Source: Planctomycetaceae bacterium (GTDB lineage: Bacteria > Planctomycetota > Planctomycetia > Pirellulales > Lacipirellulaceae). From it: a stretch of 11,443 nt of DNA. The position numbers and the translations under genes are program-made. The stretch covers positions 4,209 through 15,651 of the forward strand of contig PATG01000080.1 in NCBI GenBank assembly GCA_002713555.1, in the 5' to 3' direction. The notes below the pieces were generated by a model, which saw only the letters and a list, made by a program, of their open reading frames with translations, was not told the DNA's origin and searched no databases. Within the stretch, counting starts at the first letter, position 1. Every line of letters starts with the position of its first letter. Shown piece by piece: positions 1 to 8,001 of the stretch.

Positions 1-891
<891 letters not shown>

Positions 892-944
892 TTTCAAATG
901 CACGAATCTCAGAAAATTGCAAGTCAACTTTTGTTTTTTTCGAT

Positions 945-957
945 GGTCTTTAAGACC
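945..957. repeat. Small perfect palindrome downstream of mdh
   Basis: GGTCTTTAAGACC is a perfect 13-bp palindrome about 55 bp after the mdh stop. The flanking TTTTC (937-941) and GAAAA (958-962) can extend the stem if a GAT bulge is allowed. No T-run follows the stem, so it is not a standard intrinsic terminator. It could be a weak 3'-end structure or a chance palindrome. Confidence 0.3.
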
Positions 958-1004
958 GAAAAGTGCTAGCAGTTCCACATTTGGCCCCACCATGGCCTAT
1001 GGCG

Positions 1005-1033
1005 TTGACTTTCAATGCCCCCTCGTTTACAAA
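1005..1033 (+). promoter_or_regulatory. Possible sigma-70-type promoter before the alpha/beta-hydrolase gene
   Basis: TTGACT (1005-1010) is followed after 17 bp by TACAAA (1028-1033), matching the classic -35 at 5 of 6 and -10 at 4 of 6 positions. A transcript would begin near 1040. That lies downstream of the first in-frame ATG at 1015, so it favours the internal ATG at 1120 as the true start. This is a motif-only call; planctomycete promoter consensus is not well fixed. Confidence 0.35.
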
Positions 1034-1119
1034 CCGCTGGAAGTCGTGCCTTTTCGATTGGCTCGTCGCGTGGACCATTGCAATTCATCTTCCCCACAGT
1101 AGATAACGAACCGAAGACC

Positions 1120-1884
1120 ATGAACCGATCTCCACTTCTTCAAGAGTCCTCACAATCCCATCTCCTCGCTCCCCACAGAGATTTCGATTGGATGGGCAAT
1201 CGCAAACATGCAAAAACGGCGCCTCACCATTTGGCGACGGCTGCACACGCGTTTTTTGCACCGATGCATTATGAGGATGGCTATGCCTATCCATTAATCG
1301 TATGGATACATTGTGCCAACAGTAATGAAGAGGTGCTCCATCAAGCGATGCCATTGGTTAGTACGCGCAACTATGTTGCTGTCGCCCCTCGTGGAACGCT
1401 CGACAGCAAAACAGTTCCCGGTGCATTCACATGGGGACAATCCTCGAGTGATCTCGCCGAAGCCAATGAGCGCGTTAGAGACTGCATCCACCTGGCAAAA
1501 GATCGATATCATGTGCATCCAGAACGCATCTACATCGCCGGTCACGCTGCGGGAGGAACGATGGCTCACCGCATAGGGATGGAAAATCCAGAATTATTTG
1601 CAGGCGCCATATCACTGGGTGGCCCCGTACCACGGGGTGGCTGCCCAATGCGAAACATCAAGCAAGCCCGCAAGCTACCTTTAATGCTTGCTGTATCGCC
1701 TCAGGCCGACAATTATTCCAATGAGAAGGTGATGGATGATCTGCGCCTACTGCATTACGCAGGATTTTCGCTAGCACTTCGACTTTATCCAGAAGGCGAC
1801 CAACTCACCACGACCATGCTTTCGGACGTCAACACCTGGATTATGGAAAGCTTCTGTCCATCCTCAACGACTGTACCCAGCTAG
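1120..1884 (+). CDS. Alpha/beta-hydrolase-fold protein, esterase/PHB-depolymerase-like, probably catalytically dead
   Basis: This is a 254-residue protein with the layout of a carboxylesterase or polyhydroxybutyrate-depolymerase-like alpha/beta hydrolase. It has the strand YPLIVWIH (oxyanion region), then YVAVAPRG, a helix, and the nucleophile-elbow strand RIYIAGHAAGGTMAHRI, followed by LFAGAISLGGPVP. In active relatives the elbow reads GxSxG. Here it reads GHAAG, so the nucleophile position is Ala143 (GCT, 1546-1548). The usual late Gly-His (as in YPGGH) is YPEGD, with Asp227 (1798-1800) where the catalytic His should be. Both changes point to a non-catalytic fold used for binding or scaffolding. 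The start is uncertain: an ATG at 1015 in the same frame adds 35 residues rich in basic and polar residues with no homology-like pattern, and the possible promoter favours 1120. No strong Shine-Dalgarno is visible. The gene is separate from the flagellar cluster. Confidence 0.75.
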   Translation: MNRSPLLQESSQSHLLAPHRDFDWMGNRKHAKTAPHHLATAAHAFFAPMHYEDGYAYPLIVWIHCANSNEEVLHQAMPLVSTRNYVAVAPRGTLDSKTVPGAFTWGQSSSDLAEANERVRDCIHLAKDRYHVHPERIYIAGHAAGGTMAHRIGMENPELFAGAISLGGPVPRGGCPMRNIKQARKLPLMLAVSPQADNYSNEKVMDDLRLLHYAGFSLALRLYPEGDQLTTTMLSDVNTWIMESFCPSSTTVPS

Positions 1885-1927
1885 CCCGCTATTTCATTAG
1901 CTCAAGTAGCTAGCTATCTCTACCTGA

Positions 1928-1947
1928 CTGTCAATATGGATTGACAG
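1928..1947. repeat. Perfect 8-bp inverted repeat overlapping a -35-like element
   Basis: CTGTCAAT (1928-1935) and ATTGACAG (1940-1947) are perfect complements around the loop ATGG. Outer bases TAC (1921-1923) and GTA (1948-1950) can extend the stem with a 4-nt bulge. No T-tract follows, so a terminator for the upstream gene is unlikely. The right arm contains the TTGACA of the possible promoter, so an operator is a reasonable alternative. Confidence 0.45.
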
Positions 1948-1970
1948 GTATCTGCAGATTTCGGTACAAG
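1941..1970 (+). promoter_or_regulatory. Possible promoter of the TPR-kinase-regulator operon
   Basis: A perfect TTGACA (1941-1946) lies 18 bp before TACAAG (1965-1970), which would give a leader of about 100 nt ahead of the TPR gene. The -10 is weak and the spacing is 1 bp long. No GG-N10-GC sigma-54 signature was found in the 1885-2075 spacer, so this class of genes is probably not itself sigma-54 dependent. The rest of the spacer shows no recognisable gene or RNA. Confidence 0.3.
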
Positions 1971-2075
1971 CCTCACCGCTTTTCTCTACTGCAAGCAATC
2001 ACATGCAGGTAATAGAGAATGATGCGCACCGCGGCTTAGTCTAAATCGGCAACCATTACTTCCGACTCAACTAGA

Positions 2076-4508
2076 ATGCCAGAAGAATCAAATAAATCTG
2101 TTGAAAATGCACCTAATGTCGTCCAGGAGACGACACCCAAGGGTCTTGTACCTCGCATTTTGCATTGGACGAGTGCCAGCCACGCTCACATGGCATTGGT
2201 TGGTGTGCTGCTGTTTCTTGGATTGGGATCTTTGTTCGCCACTTGGAGCTACCTGGCTCACATGGCAGTACAAAGAGAGTTCCCCGTTTCTTTGGGCATG
2301 GCATTGTACGCACTTGATGTTAAGGAATACGACAAAGCGAAACATGTTATCGGGCAATTAGAGAGACGCTCTGAAACGCCACAAGATTTTGGAGGAGCAC
2401 TTTTTGTCCTGGGTGCCGCCAAGGCTTATCAAGCAGATTCAGAATGGTCTTTGGCCCGCCAAAGAGCCATGTATCTAATGGCTGCTCGATACTTGCGCAA
2501 AGCATTGGCATTAGGCGTACCAGAAGATCGTGTGCTACAAGCCAAATACTTGCTGGGGCTCAGCCTGGTACGTGGCAATCAACCCGAACCAGGCATCACC
2601 GAACTGCTGGCAATCGCAGCAGAAGAAAGCCTACCTACAAGCGATATTCATAGCCTGCTAACAAGTGCCTACCGTGCCTTACCTGAACCGGACCTTCCCT
2701 CCGCTCTCAAGCATAGTCAGATTTTGCTTGCAGACAAAAAGCTGACAGGACCAGATCGTGCCCAAGCAATCATTTCGCATGCTGAAATCCTGGGAGAACT
2801 TGGACAGCTTGAGGCTGCTACTGAGCAACTCCAGGAAGCCAACAAGTTTGCGGTCCAGGAAGCACGTATTCGACATGTGTCCGGACAATTAGCACTCAAG
2901 CAGGCACTAAAATCTGCGGACAAAATTCCCGAAAAAAATGCTCTTATCGAGCAAGCGATTACAGACTTCACCGAAGCGAAGCGTCTGGACCCACTCAATG
3001 GGGACATGGCTCGTCAGGCCATGTACTGGATAGGCATGTGCCACCAAGCTATCGGTAATACGGCAGCTGCGATCGAAACATACGATCGTCTTAGTCGGCA
3101 GCATGGAGATACATCAGAAAGTCTGGCAGCCACATTGGCAGTCGCCAATCTATCGCAAGCCACAGGCAATGCTGCTCAAGCTCTGGCAGGATACCATCTG
3201 GTGTTAGAAACGGTAAAAGAACCCATAACCTATGTCAACCGGCTACTCCCCCTGTCTGAGTTGAGAAAAAAAATGCGAAAAGCCCACCTTCAGTTCATTG
3301 AAGCGGGCCAATTCGAACAAGCAACTGCACTCGCTGACAAATTACAACCCGTATTTAGTTTGATCGAAGTCACTGAATTGCTCGCCCAAACACAAGAGAA
3401 ATGGGGTCACACCAAACTGAGAGAATATTCCGATGTCCAACGAGGCAGCACATCGGATTTACTCCAAGAGGGACGGTATCACCTTCGGGCTGCAGGACGC
3501 GCTTACGAATCTTTGGCTTACCTACGCTTTGCGACACCGGATTTCACAGACGATCTATGGCATGCCGCTGAAAATTACTACCAAGGGCAAAGCTTTACGA
3601 ACGCAACTCGTGTCCTTAACGATTTTCTGCATCACGAAGTTCAACTTCATCAATCTATGGGACTTCTCCGTCTGGGACAATCGCTATTGGTAATCGGAAA
3701 AATCAAAGAAGCTGTGACCATACTCGAAGAATGCATGGAGCTGCACCCTCGCGACTCCGTTGTCTATCAAGCACGGCTTGAATGCTTTCATGCTTACTCA
3801 CAACTTGGCGATATTGACAAAGCCACACAACTCTTAGTCACCAATCTCACGGGAGACACTCTTAAACCAAGAAGTCCTGAGTGGCGCGATTCTCTCTTTG
3901 CATTGGGCGAGTTTTATCACCGCGCAGGCAAATACCGAGAAGCGATAAAGACTCTTGATGAGGCCGTAAGACGCTACCCGAATGCCGATCAAACATTAAT
4001 GGCTCGCTATACTATCGCCCGTTCCTATCACAGCGCTGCAAGAAAACCGGCAGAACTCGCACGCATTGCTAAAACGGAAAGTGAGCGGCAAAAGAACCGC
4101 AAGCTTCGCGATCAAAATCTGGAGGAGGCACTCCAGAACTATATCGATGTACAACGTAGCATTTCTTTGCATGGGCACAGTGATCAAAGCGAATTAGAAC
4201 GCATGCTCTTGCGGAATTGTTACATGATGCAAGGATCCGTTCTCTTTCAACTCCAACGCTACCAAGAGGCTCGCAAGTCGTACTCCAACATATCGACTCT
4301 TTATGTCAACGAACCTTTTGTACTCGAAAGTTTCGTTCATATTGCTAATTGCTGGCGACGTTTAAATCAACCTATCAAGGCAAAAGGAACGATTGAGCAA
4401 GCCAAGTTGGTACTGCATCGATTTCCGGAAGAGACCGACTTCAAAATTGCTACAAATTTTAACCGCAGCCAATGGCAGTTACTACTCAACGAAATGAGCG
4501 ACTGGTAA
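2076..4508 (+). CDS. Large membrane-anchored TPR protein heading the flagellar regulatory operon
   Basis: This 810-residue protein has a short polar N-terminus, one hydrophobic segment at about residues 38-60 (MALVGVLLFLGLGSLFATW) and then some 750 residues of helical repeats. With no cleavable signal evident, it looks anchored with a cytoplasmic N-terminus and the repeat domain outside the membrane; the topology is inferred. Repeat units with the TPR pattern (A/G and aromatic positions, as in GNTAAAIETYDRLSRQHGD and RAGKYREAIKTLDEAVRRYP) occur from about residue 80 to near the end, and the chain finishes with a Trp-rich tail (SQWQLLLNEMSDW). The ATG at 2076 is the only usual start codon after the in-frame stop at 2037-2039, yet it has no Shine-Dalgarno. 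The next gene begins 6 nt after the stop, so the two are surely cotranscribed. The function is unknown to me; position suggests a role in flagellar assembly or as a scaffold. Confidence 0.85.
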   Translation: MPEESNKSVENAPNVVQETTPKGLVPRILHWTSASHAHMALVGVLLFLGLGSLFATWSYLAHMAVQREFPVSLGMALYALDVKEYDKAKHVIGQLERRSETPQDFGGALFVLGAAKAYQADSEWSLARQRAMYLMAARYLRKALALGVPEDRVLQAKYLLGLSLVRGNQPEPGITELLAIAAEESLPTSDIHSLLTSAYRALPEPDLPSALKHSQILLADKKLTGPDRAQAIISHAEILGELGQLEAATEQLQEANKFAVQEARIRHVSGQLALKQALKSADKIPEKNALIEQAITDFTEAKRLDPLNGDMARQAMYWIGMCHQAIGNTAAAIETYDRLSRQHGDTSESLAATLAVANLSQATGNAAQALAGYHLVLETVKEPITYVNRLLPLSELRKKMRKAHLQFIEAGQFEQATALADKLQPVFSLIEVTELLAQTQEKWGHTKLREYSDVQRGSTSDLLQEGRYHLRAAGRAYESLAYLRFATPDFTDDLWHAAENYYQGQSFTNATRVLNDFLHHEVQLHQSMGLLRLGQSLLVIGKIKEAVTILEECMELHPRDSVVYQARLECFHAYSQLGDIDKATQLLVTNLTGDTLKPRSPEWRDSLFALGEFYHRAGKYREAIKTLDEAVRRYPNADQTLMARYTIARSYHSAARKPAELARIAKTESERQKNRKLRDQNLEEALQNYIDVQRSISLHGHSDQSELERMLLRNCYMMQGSVLFQLQRYQEARKSYSNISTLYVNEPFVLESFVHIANCWRRLNQPIKAKGTIEQAKLVLHRFPEETDFKIATNFNRSQWQLLLNEMSDW

Positions 4509-4514
4509 ACAGAA

Positions 4515-5027
4515 GTGACAGTGCACACCACACAAAAACTGGCAGACTTGATTGCGAAAAGACATCTCTGTCTTTTGCAATTGCGCGACCTGGGCCATAA
4601 GCAAGCTGATCTTATTTCAGCTGGCGAGATGGGCACTTTGTTGAGATTGATAGCCGCTAAAAATCAACTCATCGTATCACTGCAAGCAATAGAGCAAGCA
4701 CTGGGTCCCTACCATGCCGAGGACCCTGATTGCCGTAGCTGGGAATCACCAGCAGAGCGAGCTAAGTGTGCTTCTTTAGTGGCCGAGTGTAGCAAGCTTC
4801 TCAAAGAAGTCATGCAACTCGAACAAGAGAATGAAGAAAAAATGACCCATAAACGTGACCAGGTTGCAGAGCAACTACAAGCAGCTCAGGCATCCAATAC
4901 AGCACGCGGCGCCTATCAAGCCCAACAGCAAATGGGTGGGCTACAAACTGGCAAGTTAAAACCGCAAATGTCTCCCAGGATTGCTGACGGCGGTAAGAGC
5001 CAACTTGATCTCCATTCAGAAGTTTGA
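4515..5027 (+). CDS. Small coiled-coil protein, putative FlgN/FliT-type flagellar export chaperone
   Basis: This is a 170-residue, almost entirely helical protein. Its first half (about residues 5-60) has the pattern seen in FlgN and FliT chaperones: a helix of the form LADLIAKRHLCLLQLRDL, then QADLISAGEMGTLLRLIAAKNQLI, with the acidic 'ISAGEM' turn between two amphipathic helices. Residues around 85-130 form a second charged helix (LLKEVMQLEQENEEKM), and the tail from about 135 is Gln/Gly-rich and probably disordered. FlgN chaperones escort hook-associated proteins to the flagellar export gate, and FliT binds the filament cap protein. The start is GTG at 4515, or GTG two codons later; no ATG is available near the N-terminus. 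It lies 6 nt behind the TPR gene and its stop abuts the kinase gene, so it is co-translated with regulatory genes. The family assignment is from pattern and context only. Confidence 0.6.
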   Translation: MTVHTTQKLADLIAKRHLCLLQLRDLGHKQADLISAGEMGTLLRLIAAKNQLIVSLQAIEQALGPYHAEDPDCRSWESPAERAKCASLVAECSKLLKEVMQLEQENEEKMTHKRDQVAEQLQAAQASNTARGAYQAQQQMGGLQTGKLKPQMSPRIADGGKSQLDLHSEV

Positions 5028-5035
5028 ACAAATCC

Positions 5036-5953
5036 ATGAATACTGGCCAAACCTTTCTCGTTGAGAAATCGAATGCAACTAGCATCGACGCAGAAACATC
5101 TCCAGAGACCGACCATGGCAATCTTCTACAGATTGGACAAGACACCGACCTGCAAACAATACTTGCAGCCTGGAATGATGCAACTGTCCGTCTCCAACAA
5201 ACCCACGAAGTCCTGCAGGCTGAGGTCAAACGACTCACGGATGAACTGGAAGAAAAAAATCGAGAACTTGCTCGCAAAAATCGTCTTGCCGACCTGGGTC
5301 GCATGGCAAGTCATGTGGCCCATGAAGTTCGGAATAGTTTAGTACCCGTAAACCTGTATATGAGTTTACTTAATCGGCGACTCTCGGATGACTCCGGCAG
5401 TCGGGATATTTTAGCCAAAGTGGAGATCGGGTTTAACGCCCTGAATACTACCGTGAATGATCTCTTAAATTTCACATCGCATCGCGAACCGCAATGGCAT
5501 ACATTCCTCATTCGTGATCTCCTAGATGAAGTTTGCGAATCCATCGGACCTCAGCTTGATGCTCAGGCAATCCGCATTATTACGGATGTTGCTCCAAGCA
5601 CGCACGTGAGTGCCGATCGAGAGATGCTACGCCGAGCAGTACTCAATCTGATGCTCAATGCATTAGATGCAATGGCCGAAGGTGGCGAACTGGTCATTAC
5701 ATCTTTTGACAGTCCAAGTGGCTTTGAACTAGAAATCGCCGACAGTGGGCCTGGCTTAGATAAGGAACAGCTGCCTCGTATTTTTGATCCCTTTTACACC
5801 ACGAAACCAAGTGGCACAGGCCTAGGGCTGGCTATCGTACATCGAATTGCTGAAGCGCACGGTGGCAGAGTGTTTGCAAACAACTGCCCGGAAGGCGGAG
5901 CCGCATTTACCATCCAACTACCTCGCAAACGCGCTCAGGGAGCTGCCGCATGA
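5036..5953 (+). CDS. Soluble sensor histidine kinase, NtrB/FlrB type, flagellar two-component system
   Basis: This 305-residue kinase would autophosphorylate and pass phosphate to the regulator encoded next to it. There is no membrane segment. The N-terminal 40 residues are low in structure, followed by a coiled coil at about 45-85 (VKRLTDELEEKNRELARKN). The dimerisation H-box is ASHVAHEVRNSLVPV with His96 as phosphoacceptor. The ATPase domain shows the N-box LNLMLNALDAM (Asn208), G1 DSGPG (236-240), F-box FDPFYTT and G2 GTGLGLA (260-266). No PAS or GAF domain is visible, so the signal is probably a protein partner bound through the coiled coil. I chose ATG 5036; an in-frame TTG at 5024 overlaps the preceding stop as TTGA and would add four residues. 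The stop overlaps the next start as ATGA. Similar FlrB/FleS kinases control sigma-54 flagellar genes. Confidence 0.92.
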   Translation: MNTGQTFLVEKSNATSIDAETSPETDHGNLLQIGQDTDLQTILAAWNDATVRLQQTHEVLQAEVKRLTDELEEKNRELARKNRLADLGRMASHVAHEVRNSLVPVNLYMSLLNRRLSDDSGSRDILAKVEIGFNALNTTVNDLLNFTSHREPQWHTFLIRDLLDEVCESIGPQLDAQAIRIITDVAPSTHVSADREMLRRAVLNLMLNALDAMAEGGELVITSFDSPSGFELEIADSGPGLDKEQLPRIFDPFYTTKPSGTGLGLAIVHRIAEAHGGRVFANNCPEGGAAFTIQLPRKRAQGAAA

Positions 5954-7434
5954 CCCACTTGGAAAAGAGCAATCCATCGGGACGTATCTTAGTCGTTGAC
6001 GATCATGCTGCAGCGCGTGAGTCTGTTGCTTTTGTATTGCGCCAAGCCGGGTACGACGTTGTTTGTCTGGCAAGCGCAGTCGAAGCTCTTCCACGTCTTC
6101 AGAAAGATGCATTCGATGTGGTGATCACTGATTTACAAATGCCAGGCATGGATGGATTGGAATTTATTCGACAAATACATCTCGAGCGATTGCATGTTGA
6201 AATGCTCATGGTGACTGCCCATGCAACAATCGCTTCTGCTGTTGAGGCAATGCGTTATGGTGCATTTGATTATCTCGAAAAACCCTTTGACGCAAGCCAA
6301 CTTGAAAAATTGGTTGCCCGTGCCTTGGAACGTGGCAAACTCCGAACGCCCAACGTGTCAAAAACAATCGATACAAATCCAGATACCCCGGATATCGACT
6401 TCGGCATGATTGGCAACAGCCCAGCAATGCTCCAACTACGGGGACGTATTCGCCAGATAGCGCCAACCAATGAAACCGTACTCCTATGTGGTGAAAGTGG
6501 TACGGGCAAAGAACTTGTTGCCCAAGCTATCCATGGCCTAAGCGAACGCTCCCAGAAACAAATGGTCAGCCTCAACTGCCCTGCCCTTTCGTCCCAGCTA
6601 ACCGAAAGTGAACTTTTTGGGCACCGCCGTGGTGCATTTACCGGTGCTGATGATGATCGGCAGGGGCGATTCGAAATCGCAGAAGGTGGCACTATATTTT
6701 TAGACGAAGTAACTGAAATCGATCTCAAACTTCAGGCCAAGTTACTCCGAGTCTTGCAGGAACGTACCTTTGAACGTGTTGGCTGCAGTATTTCTCACCA
6801 AGCCAATGTACGCGTGTTGGCTAGTAGCAATCGCGACCTCCAAGCCGAGGTTTCTACAGGAAATTTTCGGCAAGACCTTTACTATCGCCTGGCCGTTGTG
6901 CCACTCCTATTGCCCCCACTACGCCAACGCGGAGATGACGTTCAGTTGTTGGCAGATCACTTTTTGGCACGAGCTGCCGAGCGCCTAGGACGCGGTTTGT
7001 GTGAACTTGCAAATGATGCGCGAGAACTTTTTGCATCATACCATTGGCCTGGAAATGTACGTGAACTCGAAAACATCATTACCCGTGCCTGTGTACTTAA
7101 TGAAGGACAACCGATTGCTGCAGCCGAGTTACATCCCTGGCTCGAACAACCTCAAGAAGTTGAAGAAACATCCACGTCACCCGAATTACCCGTCGGTACT
7201 AGTCTGGAAAATGTAGAAAGGCAAATGATTGAAGCTACGTTGGAGCATTTTGGCGGGCATCGAGCCAAGACGGCTAAGGCATTGGGCATTGGCGTACGCA
7301 CCCTCAGCGGCAAACTTCGATCGTATGGTTATGCTCCACGAGAAAAATCCTTTGGGAACCAAAATGATATTCGGCAGAATCTGCCGCTTGAACTGGCAAA
7401 TCATGCCACTGGCAAAGTGGGAAAGGCAGCGTAG
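5950..7434 (+). CDS. Sigma-54-dependent response regulator, NtrC/FlrC type, flagellar activator
   Basis: This is a 494-residue activator of sigma-54 RNA polymerase with the full three-domain build. The receiver domain (about 12-125) has Asp17/Asp18, phosphoacceptor Asp61 in ITDLQMPG, Thr89 and Lys111. The AAA+ domain (about 153-385) has Walker A GESGTGKE (181-188), the GAFTGA loop that contacts sigma-54 (228-233), Walker B GGTIFLDE (246-253), arginines in FRQDLYYRL and the WPGNVREL motif (366-373). A Fis-type helix-turn-helix follows at about 421-460, then a 34-residue tail of unknown use. All residues for phosphorylation, ATP hydrolysis and sigma-54 contact are present. It begins at an ATGA overlap with the kinase stop, with a good Shine-Dalgarno (AGGGAG, 5937-5942). 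The sigma-54 promoter 90 bp downstream is the obvious target, as in FleSR/FlrBC systems. Confidence 0.95.
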   Translation: MTHLEKSNPSGRILVVDDHAAARESVAFVLRQAGYDVVCLASAVEALPRLQKDAFDVVITDLQMPGMDGLEFIRQIHLERLHVEMLMVTAHATIASAVEAMRYGAFDYLEKPFDASQLEKLVARALERGKLRTPNVSKTIDTNPDTPDIDFGMIGNSPAMLQLRGRIRQIAPTNETVLLCGESGTGKELVAQAIHGLSERSQKQMVSLNCPALSSQLTESELFGHRRGAFTGADDDRQGRFEIAEGGTIFLDEVTEIDLKLQAKLLRVLQERTFERVGCSISHQANVRVLASSNRDLQAEVSTGNFRQDLYYRLAVVPLLLPPLRQRGDDVQLLADHFLARAAERLGRGLCELANDARELFASYHWPGNVRELENIITRACVLNEGQPIAAAELHPWLEQPQEVEETSTSPELPVGTSLENVERQMIEATLEHFGGHRAKTAKALGIGVRTLSGKLRSYGYAPREKSFGNQNDIRQNLPLELANHATGKVGKAA

Positions 7435-7492
7435 TTTGACAAAGACCGAAAGGAACAAAAACCAGGAAATCTAGCTATACAAGTATCCGTTC

Positions 7493-7515
7493 TGCATGTC
7501 GGGTCACCCCGTGCA
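7493..7515. repeat. Interrupted inverted repeat just upstream of the sigma-54 promoter
   Basis: TGCA-TGT-CGGG (7493-7503) faces CCCG-TGCA (7508-7515) around a TCAC loop, giving eight complementary pairs with a 3-nt asymmetry. It sits about 6 bp before the -24 element. It could be an activator site for the adjacent NtrC-type regulator or for another factor, although bacterial enhancers usually lie farther upstream. The rest of 7435-7563 shows no gene. Confidence 0.3.
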
Positions 7516-7521
7516 TCGCGC

Positions 7522-7537
7522 TGGTATGCAAATTGCC
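7522..7537 (+). promoter_or_regulatory. Sigma-54 (-24/-12) promoter of the flgB-flgC-fliE-fliF-fliG operon
   Basis: TGGTATGCAAATTGCC fits the consensus TGGYAYRN4TTGCW at every constrained base except the last. The invariant GG (7523-7524) and GC (7535-7536) are separated by exactly 10 bp, as sigma-54 polymerase requires. Transcription would start about 12 bp downstream (near 7548), leaving a leader of roughly 16 nt before the flgB ATG. A gene for a sigma-54 activator with an intact GAFTGA loop ends immediately upstream, which strongly supports the call. Confidence 0.85.
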
Positions 7538-7563
7538 ATAGGATCCTGAATGTCGAGAGAATC

Positions 7564-7998
7564 ATGTTTTCATCACTAATCAATACTTCCAATGTACCCG
7601 TTTTGGAGCAAGTGGTTGCTTTCACGCAAACACGTCATGGCGTTTTAGCTGGCAACATTGCCAATATTGACACGCCTGGCTACCAGACACGGGATCTCTC
7701 ACCTGAACTTTTTCAAGACAAGTTAAAAGATGCCATTGAGTACCGTCAGAAAGCAGCCCAATCTCCTACTTACGCCATCAATGCCCAGTTGGCTGGCAGG
7801 CCAGCCGTCACAGGTCATGACGGTATGGATCAAGTGCGGGAATCCATGAAACATATTTTGTTTCACGATAAAAGCGATGTCAGCATTGAAAAGCAAGTTG
7901 CTGAACTTAGTAAAAACCAGGCTCAACATAATCTGGCTTTAAGCTTGATGACGGCACAATTCCGTCTCTTGCGGGCCGCAATTACAGAGAGAGCATAA
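7564..7998 (+). CDS. flgB: Flagellar basal-body proximal rod protein FlgB
   Basis: This 144-residue protein builds the proximal rod that joins the MS ring to the distal rod, in the periplasm. The N-terminal rod signature is clear: after a helix (LEQVVAFTQTRHGVLAGN) comes ANIDTPGYQTRD at about residues 36-47, the motif shared by rod and hook axial proteins. The C-terminal helix (QVAELSKNQAQHNLALSLM) completes the coiled coil typical of the family. The length is normal. There is no cleavable signal peptide, as expected for a substrate of the flagellar type III exporter. A weak AGAGA (7556-7560) lies before the ATG. It is the first gene of the sigma-54-controlled operon and flgC follows after 3 nt. 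Confidence 0.95.
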   Translation: MFSSLINTSNVPVLEQVVAFTQTRHGVLAGNIANIDTPGYQTRDLSPELFQDKLKDAIEYRQKAAQSPTYAINAQLAGRPAVTGHDGMDQVRESMKHILFHDKSDVSIEKQVAELSKNQAQHNLALSLMTAQFRLLRAAITERA

Positions 7999-8001
7999 AC
8001 C

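Noticed and set aside
937..962. An intrinsic terminator after mdh
   Set aside because: The stem is short and bulged, and the T-run lies before it rather than after it on the + strand; no converging gene exists to use it on the other strand.
1015..1119. A 35-residue N-terminal extension of the alpha/beta-hydrolase gene
   Set aside because: It has no Shine-Dalgarno, no signal-peptide pattern, and it overlaps the best promoter candidate; ATG 1120 was preferred, although the longer form cannot be excluded.
4810..5304. A 164-codon minus-strand frame across the coiled-coil gene and kinase start
   Set aside because: It is a shadow of two supported plus-strand genes; its Arg/Ser/Cys-rich composition is typical of antisense of helical proteins.
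7436..7441. A TTGACA after the regulator gene as a sigma-70 promoter for flgB
   Set aside because: No -10-like hexamer lies 16-18 bp downstream; the -24/-12 element is far better supported.
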